Part shown: positions 21,100-32,860 of the stretch, piece after piece
Layout of the letters: the number at the start of each line of letters is the position of its first letter
Numbering within the stretch: position 1 is the stretch's first letter
NCBI RefSeq assembly: GCF_963576545.1
Contig: NC_083642.1
Coordinates: 3,624,688-3,688,687, forward strand
Direction of reading: 5' to 3'
Length of the DNA stretch: 64,000 nucleotides
Source of the DNA: Limanda limanda
Taxonomy: Eukaryota; Chordata; Actinopteri; Pleuronectiformes; Pleuronectidae
Notes under the pieces: generated by a model
Seen by the model: the letters and a program-made list of their open reading frames with translations, nothing else
Database searches by the model: none
What the model was told of the DNA's origin: nothing
Program-made: the position numbers and the translations under genes

Positions 21100-22325
21100 A
21101 CAAAGTAGCACGATGTGGTTTTTGAGAAGCGGTGTTTGTGTGTGTGTGTGTAAATGTGCTCATTGCCCACAGTATACATTACTTATTGGCAGGAGTAACC
21201 AACACACACACCAACACATCCGCACACACACACACACACACAGATCCTGGGTGTTGGCTCTTCCAATGGGCGAGAGACCACAGGCATCCAGAGAGAAAGA
21301 TAGAGATGAAACGAAGAGATAGAAATTAAAGGGCAGCTCCAGGACATTTTCACGCTCGTGTCGTACGTCCATGTATACAGCTGTGTCTGTGATCATGTGA
21401 CCACGTCTCCACATCAACACAAATCTAACTGCAAATGACCCCAACATTTTATTTGTCTCCTTCCTTTGATAAATGTTGCAAAAAAGATCAGCTCCTGGTC
21501 TTTACAGAAAGTAAATTTACAGAAATATTTACATTATCTGGGGGTCAGACACGTTTTAATATTTTTCTGGTGAGTAAATCAAATCTGTTGTTCAAATCCA
21601 AGTTCAACTTTCAAATTTATCTTTGCAGTAAGTCAGAAGGTAGTTTTCTTTCAATTGACTAATGAAAGACTTTAACAGACAGGCTATCTGTTTCCCTTTG
21701 TTTCCAGTCTTTCTGCTAAGCTAAGCTAACAGCCTCATGTTCACTGTAAAGAAACAAGAATGATTTCAGTCAATCTGCATTAACGTGTTCAACAGATACG
21801 ATGAACATTCATGGATCCTGTGTTTGAACGAACATGTTACAGATCAGTTAGATTAAACAGAAAGTTCATGATTATTATTTATGTATTACAGAAACATTTA
21901 GAACAAAAGTGAGACAGAGTGATACATTTAAAAAAAACATTTATTTCTAATTAATCTCGTGAACAGAAGTTTTGTTGATATCAAAATTACAATGACATAA
22001 AGTAAAAAACAACCAGACAAAATGAAAAGAAAAAAGAGAGAGAAAGAGAGAGAGAGGGAGAGGGAGAGAGAGAGAGAGGGAGAGCAACTTTAGAAAAGTG
22101 AGGAAGTGAGAAGATAAAAGAGGAAGAAAAGTCTAAGTGTGTTGATAGAGTGACAGAAGAGAGAGAAAGAGAGAGTGAGAGTTAATGGAGTGACCAAAAT
22201 AGAAAGCGCGAGAGAGAGAGAGAAAGAAAAGAGAGAGATAGATGGGAACAGGCTGATGAAAAAAGATAAACAGTTATTTAAGAGAGAGAAAAGAGAGAGA
22301 GTGATGAAACAGAGAGAGAGAGGGG

Positions 22326-22363
<38 letters not shown>

Positions 22364-22682
22364 GAGAGAGCAGTGCTGCCACTGAGCCTTGTTGCTAGGC
22401 AACTGAGCAGCTCCTCTTTGAAGTTTTTCCTCATTGTTTTTTTCTTTTTGAACAATGAGGTCAGAGCGCGGCTCAGCAGTAACCATGGCAACCATCTTGG
22501 GGGTGGGGGGGGGGGGGGTGTCTGGGGCCCCCTGGAGTCTAGGACCGCCACTGCTGCTGTCATCACACCTGAGCGTCTTCACCTGGTGACGCTACTCAGC
22601 GGGAGCATCTGATTGGTCGAGCTCATTAGAGGAGGTGTGGCTCAGGACAGAAAACAAACAAAACATCTCTCCATTAAAAGCA

Positions 22683-22719
22683 AAGAAGAAGAAGAAGAAG
22701 AAGAAGAAGAAGAAGAAGG
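22683..22719. repeat. (GAA)n trinucleotide repeat
   Basis: About 12 GAA/AGA units on the plus strand, a purine tract. Confidence 0.93.
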
Positions 22720-22805
22720 CGACAAACACGATCAGTTTGCTTTAAGTGTGTTTGGGTTCTGGATAATAAAACTAACACATACACACACACACACACACAC
22801 AGACC

Positions 22806-22844
<39 letters not shown>

Positions 22845-23169
22845 ACAGTCTGTTGTCGTGCTGCTGCTGTTTCACGCGTTGGACATCAGACAAACCTCAG
22901 AGAAGTAAAAATAAATAACGACAGAGACACAGAAAATTTGTTCTGCTCTGCGGCTTCGACCTCGTAAACTTCAGCTTCTAACGAACAGCTGCACACACAC
23001 ACATACACACACACACACACACAAACTCACACACACATATCCAGATGTGTTTTGTAATAGTAGCAGGGATTTTAAAAGCAAGCATATAGATCCTGAAACC
23101 ACAGACACACACACATGTAAACACAGGCCCATTGTGATTCAAATACACACAGATACACACACACACACA

Positions 23170-23210
<41 letters not shown>

Positions 23211-23328
23211 GTCTATTGTCATGCATGCTGCTGGCTGTTTCACGCCAACTTAAAAGGATTAACGGGCGATCGGCATCAATTTACACTGAAGTGAGGGGGA
23301 GAGGGGAGGGTGAAGGGATGGAAGAGGG

Positions 23329-23339
23329 AAGAGAGAGAG

Positions 23340-23404
<65 letters not shown>
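23329..23404. repeat. (GA)n microsatellite
   Basis: About 36 GA units. Confidence 0.95.
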
Positions 23405-23406
<2 letters not shown>

Positions 23407-23468
23407 AAGGGACATTGTAAAGTCGGAGGATGGTAAGTTTAAAATTTAAAACATTAAACTGTTTAACC

Positions 23469-23610
23469 TCATGAATCAATGATCTATAAACAGATATTAT
23501 ATAAATTTGTAAATAGCAGGCACCTGTAGCCCCCCCCCCCTCTTCTCCGATCCTGTGTGGTCGCTGAGGTCAGAGGTCATCATGGTCGGGGGGGGGGGGG
23601 GGTTAGGTTA
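23469..23610 (+). repeat. local duplication, copy A
   Basis: Shared with 24595-24738: TCATGAATCAATGATCTATA, TAAATTTGTAAATAGCAGG, CACCTGTAG, a C run, TGTGTGGTCGCTGAGGTCAG, AGGTCATCATGGTC and a G run. Confidence 0.88.
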
Positions 23611-23971
23611 GAGAAGAAGTTGGTTTCTGGTTACAAACTCGAGGATGAGGTTGCAGGACGTTCGTGGTTCAATAAGAAATTTCTCTCAATTATTTTTTCC
23701 GACTCCACATGAATTTATGACGCCGCTACGCCACCTCTGCCCCCGTCATTATCACTATGGCCACTAGAGGTCTCCTGACTGCAAGAACTGCCTCAGGAGC
23801 TCCCCCGCTGGTGGATGCAGATAGTGAAGGTTAGCTGGAGCCTCGGAGTCAACGTCCCACTGTCGAGGATCAGTTCTGTCTTCCATCTTGAAGTGGAGAG
23901 AATCCAAAGAGCAGAGATGAAGAGAGGAGAGGGATGGACCCTCAAATGGCTTCAATTAGGAAAATTACAGC

Positions 23972-23973
23972 GC

Positions 23974-24035
<62 letters not shown>

Positions 24036-24050
24036 GAGAGAGAGAGGGCA
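23972..24050. repeat. (GA)n microsatellite
   Basis: About 38 GA units with two GGGA interruptions. Confidence 0.95.
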
Positions 24051-24269
24051 GCAGTCCTCTCGGAGTCGGAGCTGATTACAGGGTGAACCAGGTTCTAACC
24101 TCAGTCTAAACCTGAACCAGAACCACTCAGGTTATTTCAGGCTGTGGAAACACTGAGTTTATAAAATCACAGACGTCACTTCAAGCCAACTCAGAATCGT
24201 TTCAGCAGAATCGTTCCGCTCGGCTCAGTTTCTTCACGTGTTACATAGATCGCAAGCTAATATGGAAGT

Positions 24270-24560
24270 GCCATGAATCTATATTGTGTACTGTGTACTG
24301 ACCAGCAGGGGGCGACTCCACTGGTAGTTTCTATAGAAGTCTATCAGAAAGTGACTCAACTTCTCAGTCTCTAGTTTCAAGTCTTCTTCAAACAGCTGAT
24401 GCTCATTTAGTGAATTATGATAATTTAGAGTCAAACAGACCATAAAGCAACAGATGTATTGGGGGGGTGGATACCACAGTGTGATTGACATCTTGTACCG
24501 TCCAATGGGTGTCCTCAAGCTCTCAGGCAGGCTCCACCCACTGCTCCTCCAAATATAGCT
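24270..24560. repeat. probable dispersed repeat remnant (CAGCAGGGGGCGACTCCACTGG type)
   Basis: The sequence CAGCAGGGGGCGACTCCACT, then TATAGAAGTCTATCAGAAAG and TGACTCAACTTCTCA, resembles a repeat I associate with many teleost genomes. The class is unknown to me. Confidence 0.45.
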
Positions 24561-24594
24561 ACTTCTGGTCTCAAGAAAACAAGATGATTATAGA

Positions 24595-24738
24595 TCATGA
24601 ATCAATGATCTATAATCAGATATTACATAAATTTGTAAATAGCAGGCACCTGTAGACCCCCCCCCCTATTTCCGACCCGTGTGGTCGCTGAGGTCAGAGG
24701 TCATCATGGTCAGTGGGGGGAGGGGGGGGGCAGGTTTA
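24595..24738 (+). repeat. local duplication, copy B
   Basis: Same orientation as copy A, 1.1 kb downstream, with small differences and different C- and G-run lengths. Confidence 0.88.
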
Positions 24739-25421
24739 GGGAAGATGGCTTCTTGGTCTAAAACACTCAGTATCTGATTGACCAGTTCCTCTTTAAAGAT
24801 ATTAGAGTGGAAATCTCGTTCTATTGGTGATGTCAGAATGTAGATCGATGATTCTTCTGTCTTTAGGGTTCGGGTTCGGGTTCGGGCGGAGTGTGGAAAC
24901 CGACCCGAGTTGCCAACACATATTATTAAATGATTCTCAGCTTAGTGTCGGGTTGTGACACGTCGACTCAGCTTCGATGTTCAACACTGAAAACTCACAG
25001 AAGACTTGGATGTAAAAAAAACAAAGCAGAGGAAAAGTACCTCAGAGATGTACTCGAGTATCGTACTCTGACCAATGTACTCAGTTACTTTCCACCAGTG
25101 GAGCCAGCAGCAGTCAGACTGTGGGGACGGAGCCGCTGGGTTGTTTCACCCTGAGTTTCACCTGACAGGCTGCGCACATCTCGGATTGGTGGGAAATAAA
25201 AATGTGTTTGTAAATAATCTTCTCTTCTATTTTTCCTCTATTTTATTTATTTTCTCAGGTTTTATCCAGATGCACAGTGAACATACTTATATTACTGAGC
25301 TGCTGTTTGTCTTGATTGATACTTGTTATTTTGATTGATTGATTGATTGATTGAATCAGAACCTGATCAACGTTAAAACTCAAGTTGTTGAATGTAGATT
25401 AATTGAATCTGTCTTCATCTT

Positions 25422-25426
<5 letters not shown>

Positions 25427-25501
<75 letters not shown>

Positions 25502-25935
25502 ATTCATTTCCATGCATCTCCTCCTCTGTGTGTATGTGTCCATAGATTTATTCACCTCCACTGCGTCGCTATATATTTCTCCCTCTCTCTCTCTCCCCCA
25601 GTCTCTCTCTCCCTCTCTCGCTGTGGCCTGGTGTCTCTCTCCCTCTCCCTCTCTCTCCCCCTCTCTCGCTGTGGTTTGTTGTCTCTCCCCCAGTCTCTCT
25701 CTCCCCCTCTCTCTCTCTCTCTCCCCTTTCTCTCTCTCTCCCCCTCTCTCGCTGTGGTCTGGTGTCTCTCCCCCAGTCTCTCTCTCCCTCTCTCCCCCAG
25801 TCTCTCCCTCCCTCTCTCCCCCAGTCTCTCTCTCTCTCTCTCCCCCAGTCTCTTTCTCTCTCCCCCAGTCTCTCTCTCCCTCTCTCCCCCAGTCTCTCTC
25901 TACCTCTCTACCCCAGTCTCTCTCTCCACATCTGG
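25427..25935. repeat. 500-bp polypyrimidine tract, (CT)n plus a minisatellite
   Basis: Pure CT from 25427 to 25498. After a short break there is a CTCTCCCCCAGT-type variable repeat with several copies of a block containing CTCTCGCTGTGG. Long SLSL-type open frames here are artefacts. Confidence 0.92.
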
Positions 25936-26149
25936 CTCAGGGAGGAGGACAAACAGCAGATTAAGGAGCCGGACTGGACCATGTGACACGTGGTGTAGGG
26001 GTGCACCAGCGGGTTTCACACCTGGAAAACACACACGTGATAAAACCCTCATTCCCAAACTGCATCACGTGATCAAACAGAAGATCACAGACGGAATGTT
26101 CCATTAATCAAAACCCACTCCGTGAGGTTTCTACCGCTTTGTCTCCTAG

Positions 26150-26526
26150 TCTCTCTCTCCCTCCCCCCCCCCTCCAGGGCGCACAGTGGTACGGTCCGGC
26201 CGGGAGGAGGAGGAGGGGGGGGTGGCGGTGGAGGAGCAGGGGCAGACCGAGCCGAGCCGAGCCGAGTGAGGCTGTGTGAGAGAGAGAGAGAGAGAGAGAG
26301 GGGGAGACGCGTCATCTTCAGGATTATTCTGCACTTTGTTTCCACGCGTGAACCCCCCCCCCTCTCCCCCCCCCCGGTGAACGCACCTGGAGCTCGGGTA
26401 CCTGAAGCTGAGGAAGAGCCGCAGCAGCAGAGGGAGGAAGAAGAAGAACGGAACAGCGGCAGCAGCAGCAGCGCGTGGGACCGGGGATTTAAATCAAAGT
26501 GGACTTTCCTGCGCGTGCACGTCCAG
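26150..26526 (+). promoter_or_regulatory. plxna3: plxna3 promoter and non-coding first exon (predicted)
   Basis: GC- and CpG-rich segment with GGAGGAGGAGG, four CCGAG units and GCAGCAGCAGC. It ends in a strong splice donor CCAG|GTACGT at 26526/26527. No start codon with plexin sequence occurs here, and the first coding exon at 43829 begins with a splice acceptor, so an upstream 5' UTR exon is required. The start of transcription is not determined, and it may include alternative first exons up to 27200. Confidence 0.55.
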
Positions 26527-26555
26527 GTACGTCCCGGAGCTGTGTGTGTGTGTGG

Positions 26556-26657
26556 GGGGGGGGGGGGACCGGGTCAGTGGAGGAGGTGCTGGTGGGGGGT
26601 GTATGTGTGTGTATGTTTATTGGGGGGGTTGGGGTGGGGGGGGGGGGGGGGGGGGGG
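26556..26657 (+). repeat. G-run pair just inside plxna3 intron 1
   Basis: A run of about 13 G near 26556-26568 and a much longer one (about 20 G) ending at 26657, on the coding strand, within 130 bases of the predicted donor. Run lengths may be unreliable in assembly. Confidence 0.8.
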
Positions 26658-29177
26658 TAAACGCCTCGTCTCCCCGCCGCATCCCCGCTCAGCTGCTTCT
26701 CCTCATGCGCGTTCACGTTCTCCTCCTGTTTTCCACTGGTTTCCAGTTGGAAGGGGGGGAGGTGGGGGAGCTGCAGCGGGCTGTGGGGGTTGATACCACA
26801 GGTACGACACCCCCCCCACTCCCTCCCTCCTCCTCCTCCCTCCCACCGGATCAGATTCTGTGCGTTAAGGACGCGTTTGTGTTGCTTTAGATGTAAAATG
26901 TGTGTTTTCCAGTGAGAGGGGGGGCGGTGGGGGAGGAGGGGGGAGGCAGCGAGGCTCCAGACGTGGATCCATTAAAGAACAAAAGGGGGGAGGCGGCAGG
27001 AGAAGAGCTTTACGCACCGGACCCGCACGGACCCGCACCGGCGTCCACCCGCACCCGGGCTGCAGCCTCCATCCTCCGGATCCCAGGCATCGATCCTCCG
27101 CTCCTCCTCCTCTTCTCCTCCTCTTCTCCTCCTCCTCTCCTCTTCTCCCCTGATCGATGTGTTCGACTCTGTGATCGATCGATTTCTCTGATAAACGAAC
27201 ATTGGCATTAACAGTGACGCGTGTGATCGATCATCTCTTCAGTGATCAAAGGATCCGACCCCGGGATCAAAGCCATCACCTGATGCTCATTTAAATCCTG
27301 ATGATGCGAACACATCAGTGACGTGATCGGTTGAACAATAAACATTAAAAAAAAAAAAACTTAAAACAACGACGTGCTCCAGGATGACGTGTTGTGAAGC
27401 TGATCGATAATAATAGGATCAGTTTTATGATAAAGGATCAGAAACGAGCCGCTCGCCGTCAGGAGGTGATCAGTCAAATCCTCAGGAGCTGATGTGAGAG
27501 GAGCCAGATGTGAGCAGATGTTCAGAGGAGTTATCAATAAGCTGATCGATGACCTCATGGGTTCAGGTGACAAGTGAAGGAGTTTATAAAGAAAGTGAAA
27601 CTGGAGGAAAAGAGTCCAGACTGAACTAATCAATAATTTGATCGATCACTTCCCCTGGACGGAATAGATTCAAATGATTTACTGATTAGATTGAATGATA
27701 GAATATGATTTGATTAATGGTGATCAAACATTTCCTCCTGATCCACCTGAGCGTTTCCTCTTCTGGGTGGGGGGGTGTATCACCACCTCTGTATTGATGA
27801 TTGATCGGTAATGAATCCGATCATTAGCTGCAGATCATTTAAATAGAAGCTTATTTAAAACATGAGCTCAGCCCGACAGAAGCTTCTGGATCATTTACCT
27901 CAGATTTATATCCACTCAGATTAAATGTGAGAGGAATAATCAGCAGATAATTAACGACGAGGAGGAGATCAATAAAATATCAGCGATTAACGAAGCAGCA
28001 GCAGGAGGAGGAAAATAAAAGATCAGATTCAAACAAGGATCAAAGGGAAAAACAGACAAAATCAAACGATCATGGTCGTTTTCGACTCGTCAGGCTGTAT
28101 CCAGAGATCAGCTCAACGTCCTCGTGTCTGAGACGAGTCTGAAGTTCATCAGATTACGATGGATTCATCGACCTCAGACACACACTCACCTGCAAACACA
28201 CGTCAACATGTGGATTAACAACAACAACAACAACACACTGTCCAGACTCACGACATCACGATGAAGATCAATGTAAAGACTCAGGAACTCGTTGTTTCTG
28301 GAATTTAATAAAATAGAAATCACAATTCAGCTGAAAATCCTGGAGGTTGATTTTCTGAATCAAGTTGAAAATGTCTGACGTTAACTTTGCATAGATTATG
28401 AAGATCTTATCGAAAGGAGACGAATGATTTCTCTGGTTTCGGTTCGTCAGCTTGTCCCGCTCTTACCGCTGTCGCCTAGCAACAGAGCTACGTTTTAATG
28501 CCCATTTGTTTTTTTTTAAAGCCACACAACGCAAGAATTGTACGCTCCCCCTACAGGCGGGAGTCACTGCTCGATGTCGTACATGCGAGTTTCGGTCTGA
28601 GCCTCCTCGTGCACACGGCTGTGCTCACGTACACTAGCTTCTAGCTCCGCCTCTGCCTGTTTGTGTGTGGCGTTTGTCGTAAATATAAAAACTAGCTAGC
28701 GTTGCAGTAACGTGTGTACCGCTAGCTGTTAGCTGGAGGTGAAGCCGGATATATTTACGTTACGTTTCCATACATGAGCTAAACGGGACAGGGAAAAATA
28801 ATGGAAAAAATAATTAGTGATCGGAGGAATGTTGTGAAGCAGCTGAACATCGTGTCGACGTATGATTGACGATATTTATTTCGGAGCTCATTGATCGGGG
28901 GGGGGTGGGGTGGGGGTGGGGTTCTGTCTGTTTCATGAATGGCGAGAATGAAATCTTCCCATTTTACAAACAAACTTTTTTCCGTTATTGTCTTGTACCA
29001 CACTTTGTAAAAATGACATTGGTCGCAGTGAACCGGAGCTTCTGTCGTCAAGTGGAAAAGAGAGACTTTTATTTGGAGCATTGACATTTTTCCACACAGA
29101 GCTTAACTTCCCAGATTTATCACACATCACTTTTTCCATACATCTGTGTGTGTGTGAGTGAGTGTGTGTGTCTGTGT

Positions 29178-29209
<32 letters not shown>

Positions 29210-29334
29210 CTGTGTACTTAATGAGATTTCCTCCTTGTCTCCACAACGTCCCAGTTCTTCTGCTATAGGAAATCCATCACTGAGGCTTATTATGGAATAT
29301 TGATCATATATAGAGCACGTCTGTGTGTTTGACC

Positions 29335-29335
<1 letters not shown>

Positions 29336-29386
<51 letters not shown>
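29336..29386. repeat. (TG)n microsatellite
   Basis: About 25 TG units. A similar TG-rich tract lies at 29147-29213. Confidence 0.95.
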
Positions 29387-29389
<3 letters not shown>

Positions 29390-31123
29390 TTGAAATCAGG
29401 TCAACCTGTTACCTGCAGCTGTGCTTCTGTGTGTCTGCAATTTAATCTTGGTCTTTGTCCCACAATCAGAACTCGTTGTTTGCTAATGTATAATTAGAAT
29501 CAAATATAGACACGCACTCTCTCTGACACATGAACACACACAGACACACACAGACACACACACACGCTGAGTCAGGGACGGTGTCGCCGCTGAGTCAGCA
29601 GATAGAGACTGATATGATATTTTCAGCTCTGAGTCTCGTTGAAGAATGTCCGTCCATCATCTAATAATAATGAAAATGTCCTGGAGCAGCGGCGTCGTCT
29701 CTTTCTGGACCAAAGTCAAAATCAGCTAGGCTCAGGAATGCTGTGTCTCTACTTCCTCTTCCTCATCCTCCTCTTCCTCCTCTATAACCAGCACTTATAC
29801 ATAACGTCTTCAGGATCTGTAAACCTTAAACCGGCGGCGTGGTGCGTCTGCGATGAAGATGAAGTGTTAACAATGATGTAAACAAGTCATTTACTCTGAC
29901 CTAGCATACGAAAAGAGACACGTCTCAAACTATGGTTCCATGCGTCCTTTGTGTTGGACGGTTGCTGAGCAATTCATCCACTAGAGGGCAGTGCAGAGTC
30001 AAGTGACTCTGATGATAACAAACATGGCGACGGTTATGTAGAGGGTTGTGATATCGTCTGAAGAAAGAGATAAAAAAGTTGTTGTATTGTTTTTTAAATG
30101 GCGATTGGTCTGTGAGGTTCTCAAATAGATCGCAACAGGTGGACGATGAATTCTCTTCACGTTAGAAGTAACGATTTAAAGAAGCCTGCCGTCTCTGACA
30201 AACGCTTAAAGGTTCTCGTCGAAAAGGCTGTCCGTTTCTTCCTCGTCGTCTCACTTGAACTATTTGCTAGTCTGCCCTCCAGTGATTTCCAGCTGTACTG
30301 CGTCCGTTCTACTGTTTCAGACGTATCTGTAATCATTCGGAAAACGTGTTGAACGAAAAGAACGCAGAGTACGGACAATACATCTGTGTAGGAATCTTAA
30401 GCATAAATGCGACAACAGATCCAGAAGCACAGACATGAAAGAGGCCGATCTGTGACCACTCGCTCGTTTCCTGATTCAAATCATCACGATACACAGACAC
30501 TGATTTTCTTGTCTTTCTTTTCTTTATTGTGACTCAATACTATTACAATTTAATCAGATTTTCCTTTACTTATTTCTCCCTGGATCATTAATTCCATCAG
30601 TTTGTTATTGTTTTTCTGGGTGTTACTGGGCCTTCCTACAACAACCAGAGAAGAACCATTCAGGTTTCAACTCGATTTATTGTGAAACACTCGAGAAAAC
30701 ATTAATTCAACACAACTTGAAGCAGCTCCGGCCTTTATGAGCTGTGCCTGTCATCGCGCCCTGGTTCACCCCCCCCCCTCACACACACTCACCAGCTTCA
30801 CACCCCCGACAACAGGAAACACTTGAAGATAGCACGGATGAAGTTATAATTCAGCATAAAAGCAGTTGAATGTAAACACAGATAATTCATATATAATTTA
30901 TATGAAATTTGGTTCATGATCTTCATTTTCACTCAGCTGCTCAGAGCTGGGACTGAACCCTGAGACCAGAGGAAATGAAACTGAGAGATATCCGAAATAT
31001 TCTCTATAGTTGTGTTAGGCACACACACACACACACACACAAACACATGCTTGAGGTCAGAAGGCATCGAGGGAGGAAGTGAAGAGTGTCAGCTGATTGT
31101 TTCCTACGAGTTCCTTAGCTCAT

Positions 31124-31127
<4 letters not shown>

Positions 31128-31188
<61 letters not shown>
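31128..31188. repeat. (TG)n microsatellite
   Basis: About 30 TG units. Confidence 0.95.
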
Positions 31189-31669
31189 TCCTTCGCAAGG
31201 CCAGGGTCAAATAAATACACATGCCCATACGTGTGTGTGTTTTGAGACACAGTCTAGGCATTCGCTTAAGCTCTGAAACTGAACTGAAGTCTGAAACTAG
31301 ATGATTGGATTTTTGAAGAAGTTAAATTAAAACCTCCCTCGTGAACTTTCCTGAGGATCAGCAGCAGAGACAGAGTCTCACTCCCCAGAGCTTTTCAAAA
31401 ACTATGAAGTTTAAATGAAAATGGAGCTGAAATGAAAACCATGTGTGATGATTCAGTGACGTCTGTGACATCTGCTGGAAGATTGAAAAGTCAACACGTG
31501 CTGCGGTCACACTCTCTGGAGACTTCACACACGCTCTGGACCAATCAGGAGTCTGGCTCAGCTGTCAATCAGGAAGTCACAGCCTTTTTTATATCGTCAG
31601 ATTAAAAAACAAACTGATCAGAAACATGAACAAACATCAGTGTGATAAGAACTAAAGAAAAGGACAGAA

Positions 31670-31812
31670 TCCATCTTTTTTGGTCCTTGTCCCATCTGCT
31701 AACCCGGAGGAGGTTTATGACCTAAACTGCAGGCAGCCACCGGGGGCGATCAAGATGGTTTGGCTTCACTTTTGAGGAGCACGTCTGTCGGCCATCTTTA
31801 TTTACAGTCTGT
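31670..31812 (+). repeat. dispersed repeat with CTCF-like core (copy in plxna3 intron 1)
   Basis: Aligns with 10620-10800 and, reversed, with 4215-4315. Core CAGCCACCGGGGGCGATC followed by TTTGGCTTCACTTTT and ATCTTTATTTACAGTCTG. Confidence 0.7.
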
Positions 31813-32454
31813 GGTCAGAAGGGTTTGATAACGACATCGCAGGAATATTTGTTTTGTTGTCGGTCGTGCTCAATGTACAATCAAGTGTGTTCACATTCTA
31901 TAGGTGTGTGTATAACTGTGCATGTAAGTGTGTGTGTGTGTGTGTGCGTGCGTGTGTGTGTTCAGGCTGCAGTTCACAGCTGGTTTAAGCCTTTAAAGGA
32001 TGGAACCTCAGTTTTCTCTCATTAACGACCGACCTGCTCCAGTTTTCTTTCCCGTGAACAAACTGTCATGTCTCAGATCGCAGCGTCTGAAACGTAAACA
32101 CGCGTCGGCAGAGCCGTGACGCCGGCGTGTGTTTTGTTAAGCGGTCGACAGGAATGTAAAGTCCACGTGATTTGTAGTAAATGAGTTAAACTGTAGAAAA
32201 CCAGTCTGAGGCAGTTTCCTTAGCTTCTCTCGGATCTGTTTAAACCATTAAAGTGAAGGTGGAGTGTTTCACAGTCTCAGCTTTACCTCCGACCTCTGAT
32301 ATTACCCTCACATATATTTAGCTGGGGGGGGGGCACCTGAGCCTGAACAGACACTGACAAGATGAAACAAACCTCAGACTCTTAAACTTGTGTCAGGACT
32401 GGATTTTCCATATAGAGTCATAATAACATGAAAGAAGTCTTGAGCAATCGAGTG

Positions 32455-32860
32455 AGGGGCGGAGCAGCCGGCACGAGAGGGGGGGGGGGTGGATTCTGCT
32501 GCAGAGATCACATGGTTCCTCTACAGCACCTCCACACTAGCGTCGGCTCCAAGAGACAAATCTCCTGGTCTGTCCCAGTTGACGTCTTCGTCTTCTACGT
32601 GTTCGGCTCCTCTTCTTCATCCTGAGATATTAGGGTTCTTCCAGTTTCACGTCACGTGTTAGAAACCTCGTCCACTTGTCCACATGTCCACTCGCTCACT
32701 GGGAAGCTTCCACACATTGTCCTGTTGGTTCCTCACATGGACTCACTCTGACATGTTGCAGACGATTTACCAAGAGGCTGCAGGAGAAGATCCAGACACT
32801 GACACGGACTCTTCTGTTCCCATGCACAGAACCTCTGTGTTATGACCAAAAACATAAAAA
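32455..32860 (+). repeat. dispersed repeat, copy 1 of a direct pair
   Basis: Shares with 40375-40800 the segments GACGTCTTCGTCTTCT, CGGCTCCTCTTCTTCATCCT, TTTCACGTCACGTGTTAGAA, ACCTCGTCCAC, CACTCGCTCACT and AGGAGGCTGCAGGA-like sequence. Family unknown. Confidence 0.75.

Larger units (their letters stand above)
20400..26150. other. intergenic DNA between ptpn18 and plxna3
   Basis: No gene recognised. Dominated by simple repeats: CA tracts at 20851-20900, 21020-21099, 22779-22848 and 23152-23209; GA tracts at 22160-22370, 23329-23404 and 23972-24050; GAA at 22683-22719; a CT-rich block at 25427-25935. It also has a 140-bp duplication and a fragment of a dispersed repeat at 24270-24560. Confidence 0.7.

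Noticed and set aside
24864..24890. Interstitial telomeric repeat
   Set aside because: The unit is GGGTTC repeated about four times, not TTAGGG.
25403..26107. 234-codon frame rich in Ser-Leu
   Set aside because: Produced by CT repeats and a pyrimidine minisatellite; no domain.
26122..26793. 223-codon open frame in the GC-rich block
   Set aside because: Low-complexity Gly/Arg/Pro product crossing a strong splice donor; better explained as the plxna3 5' UTR exon and intron start.
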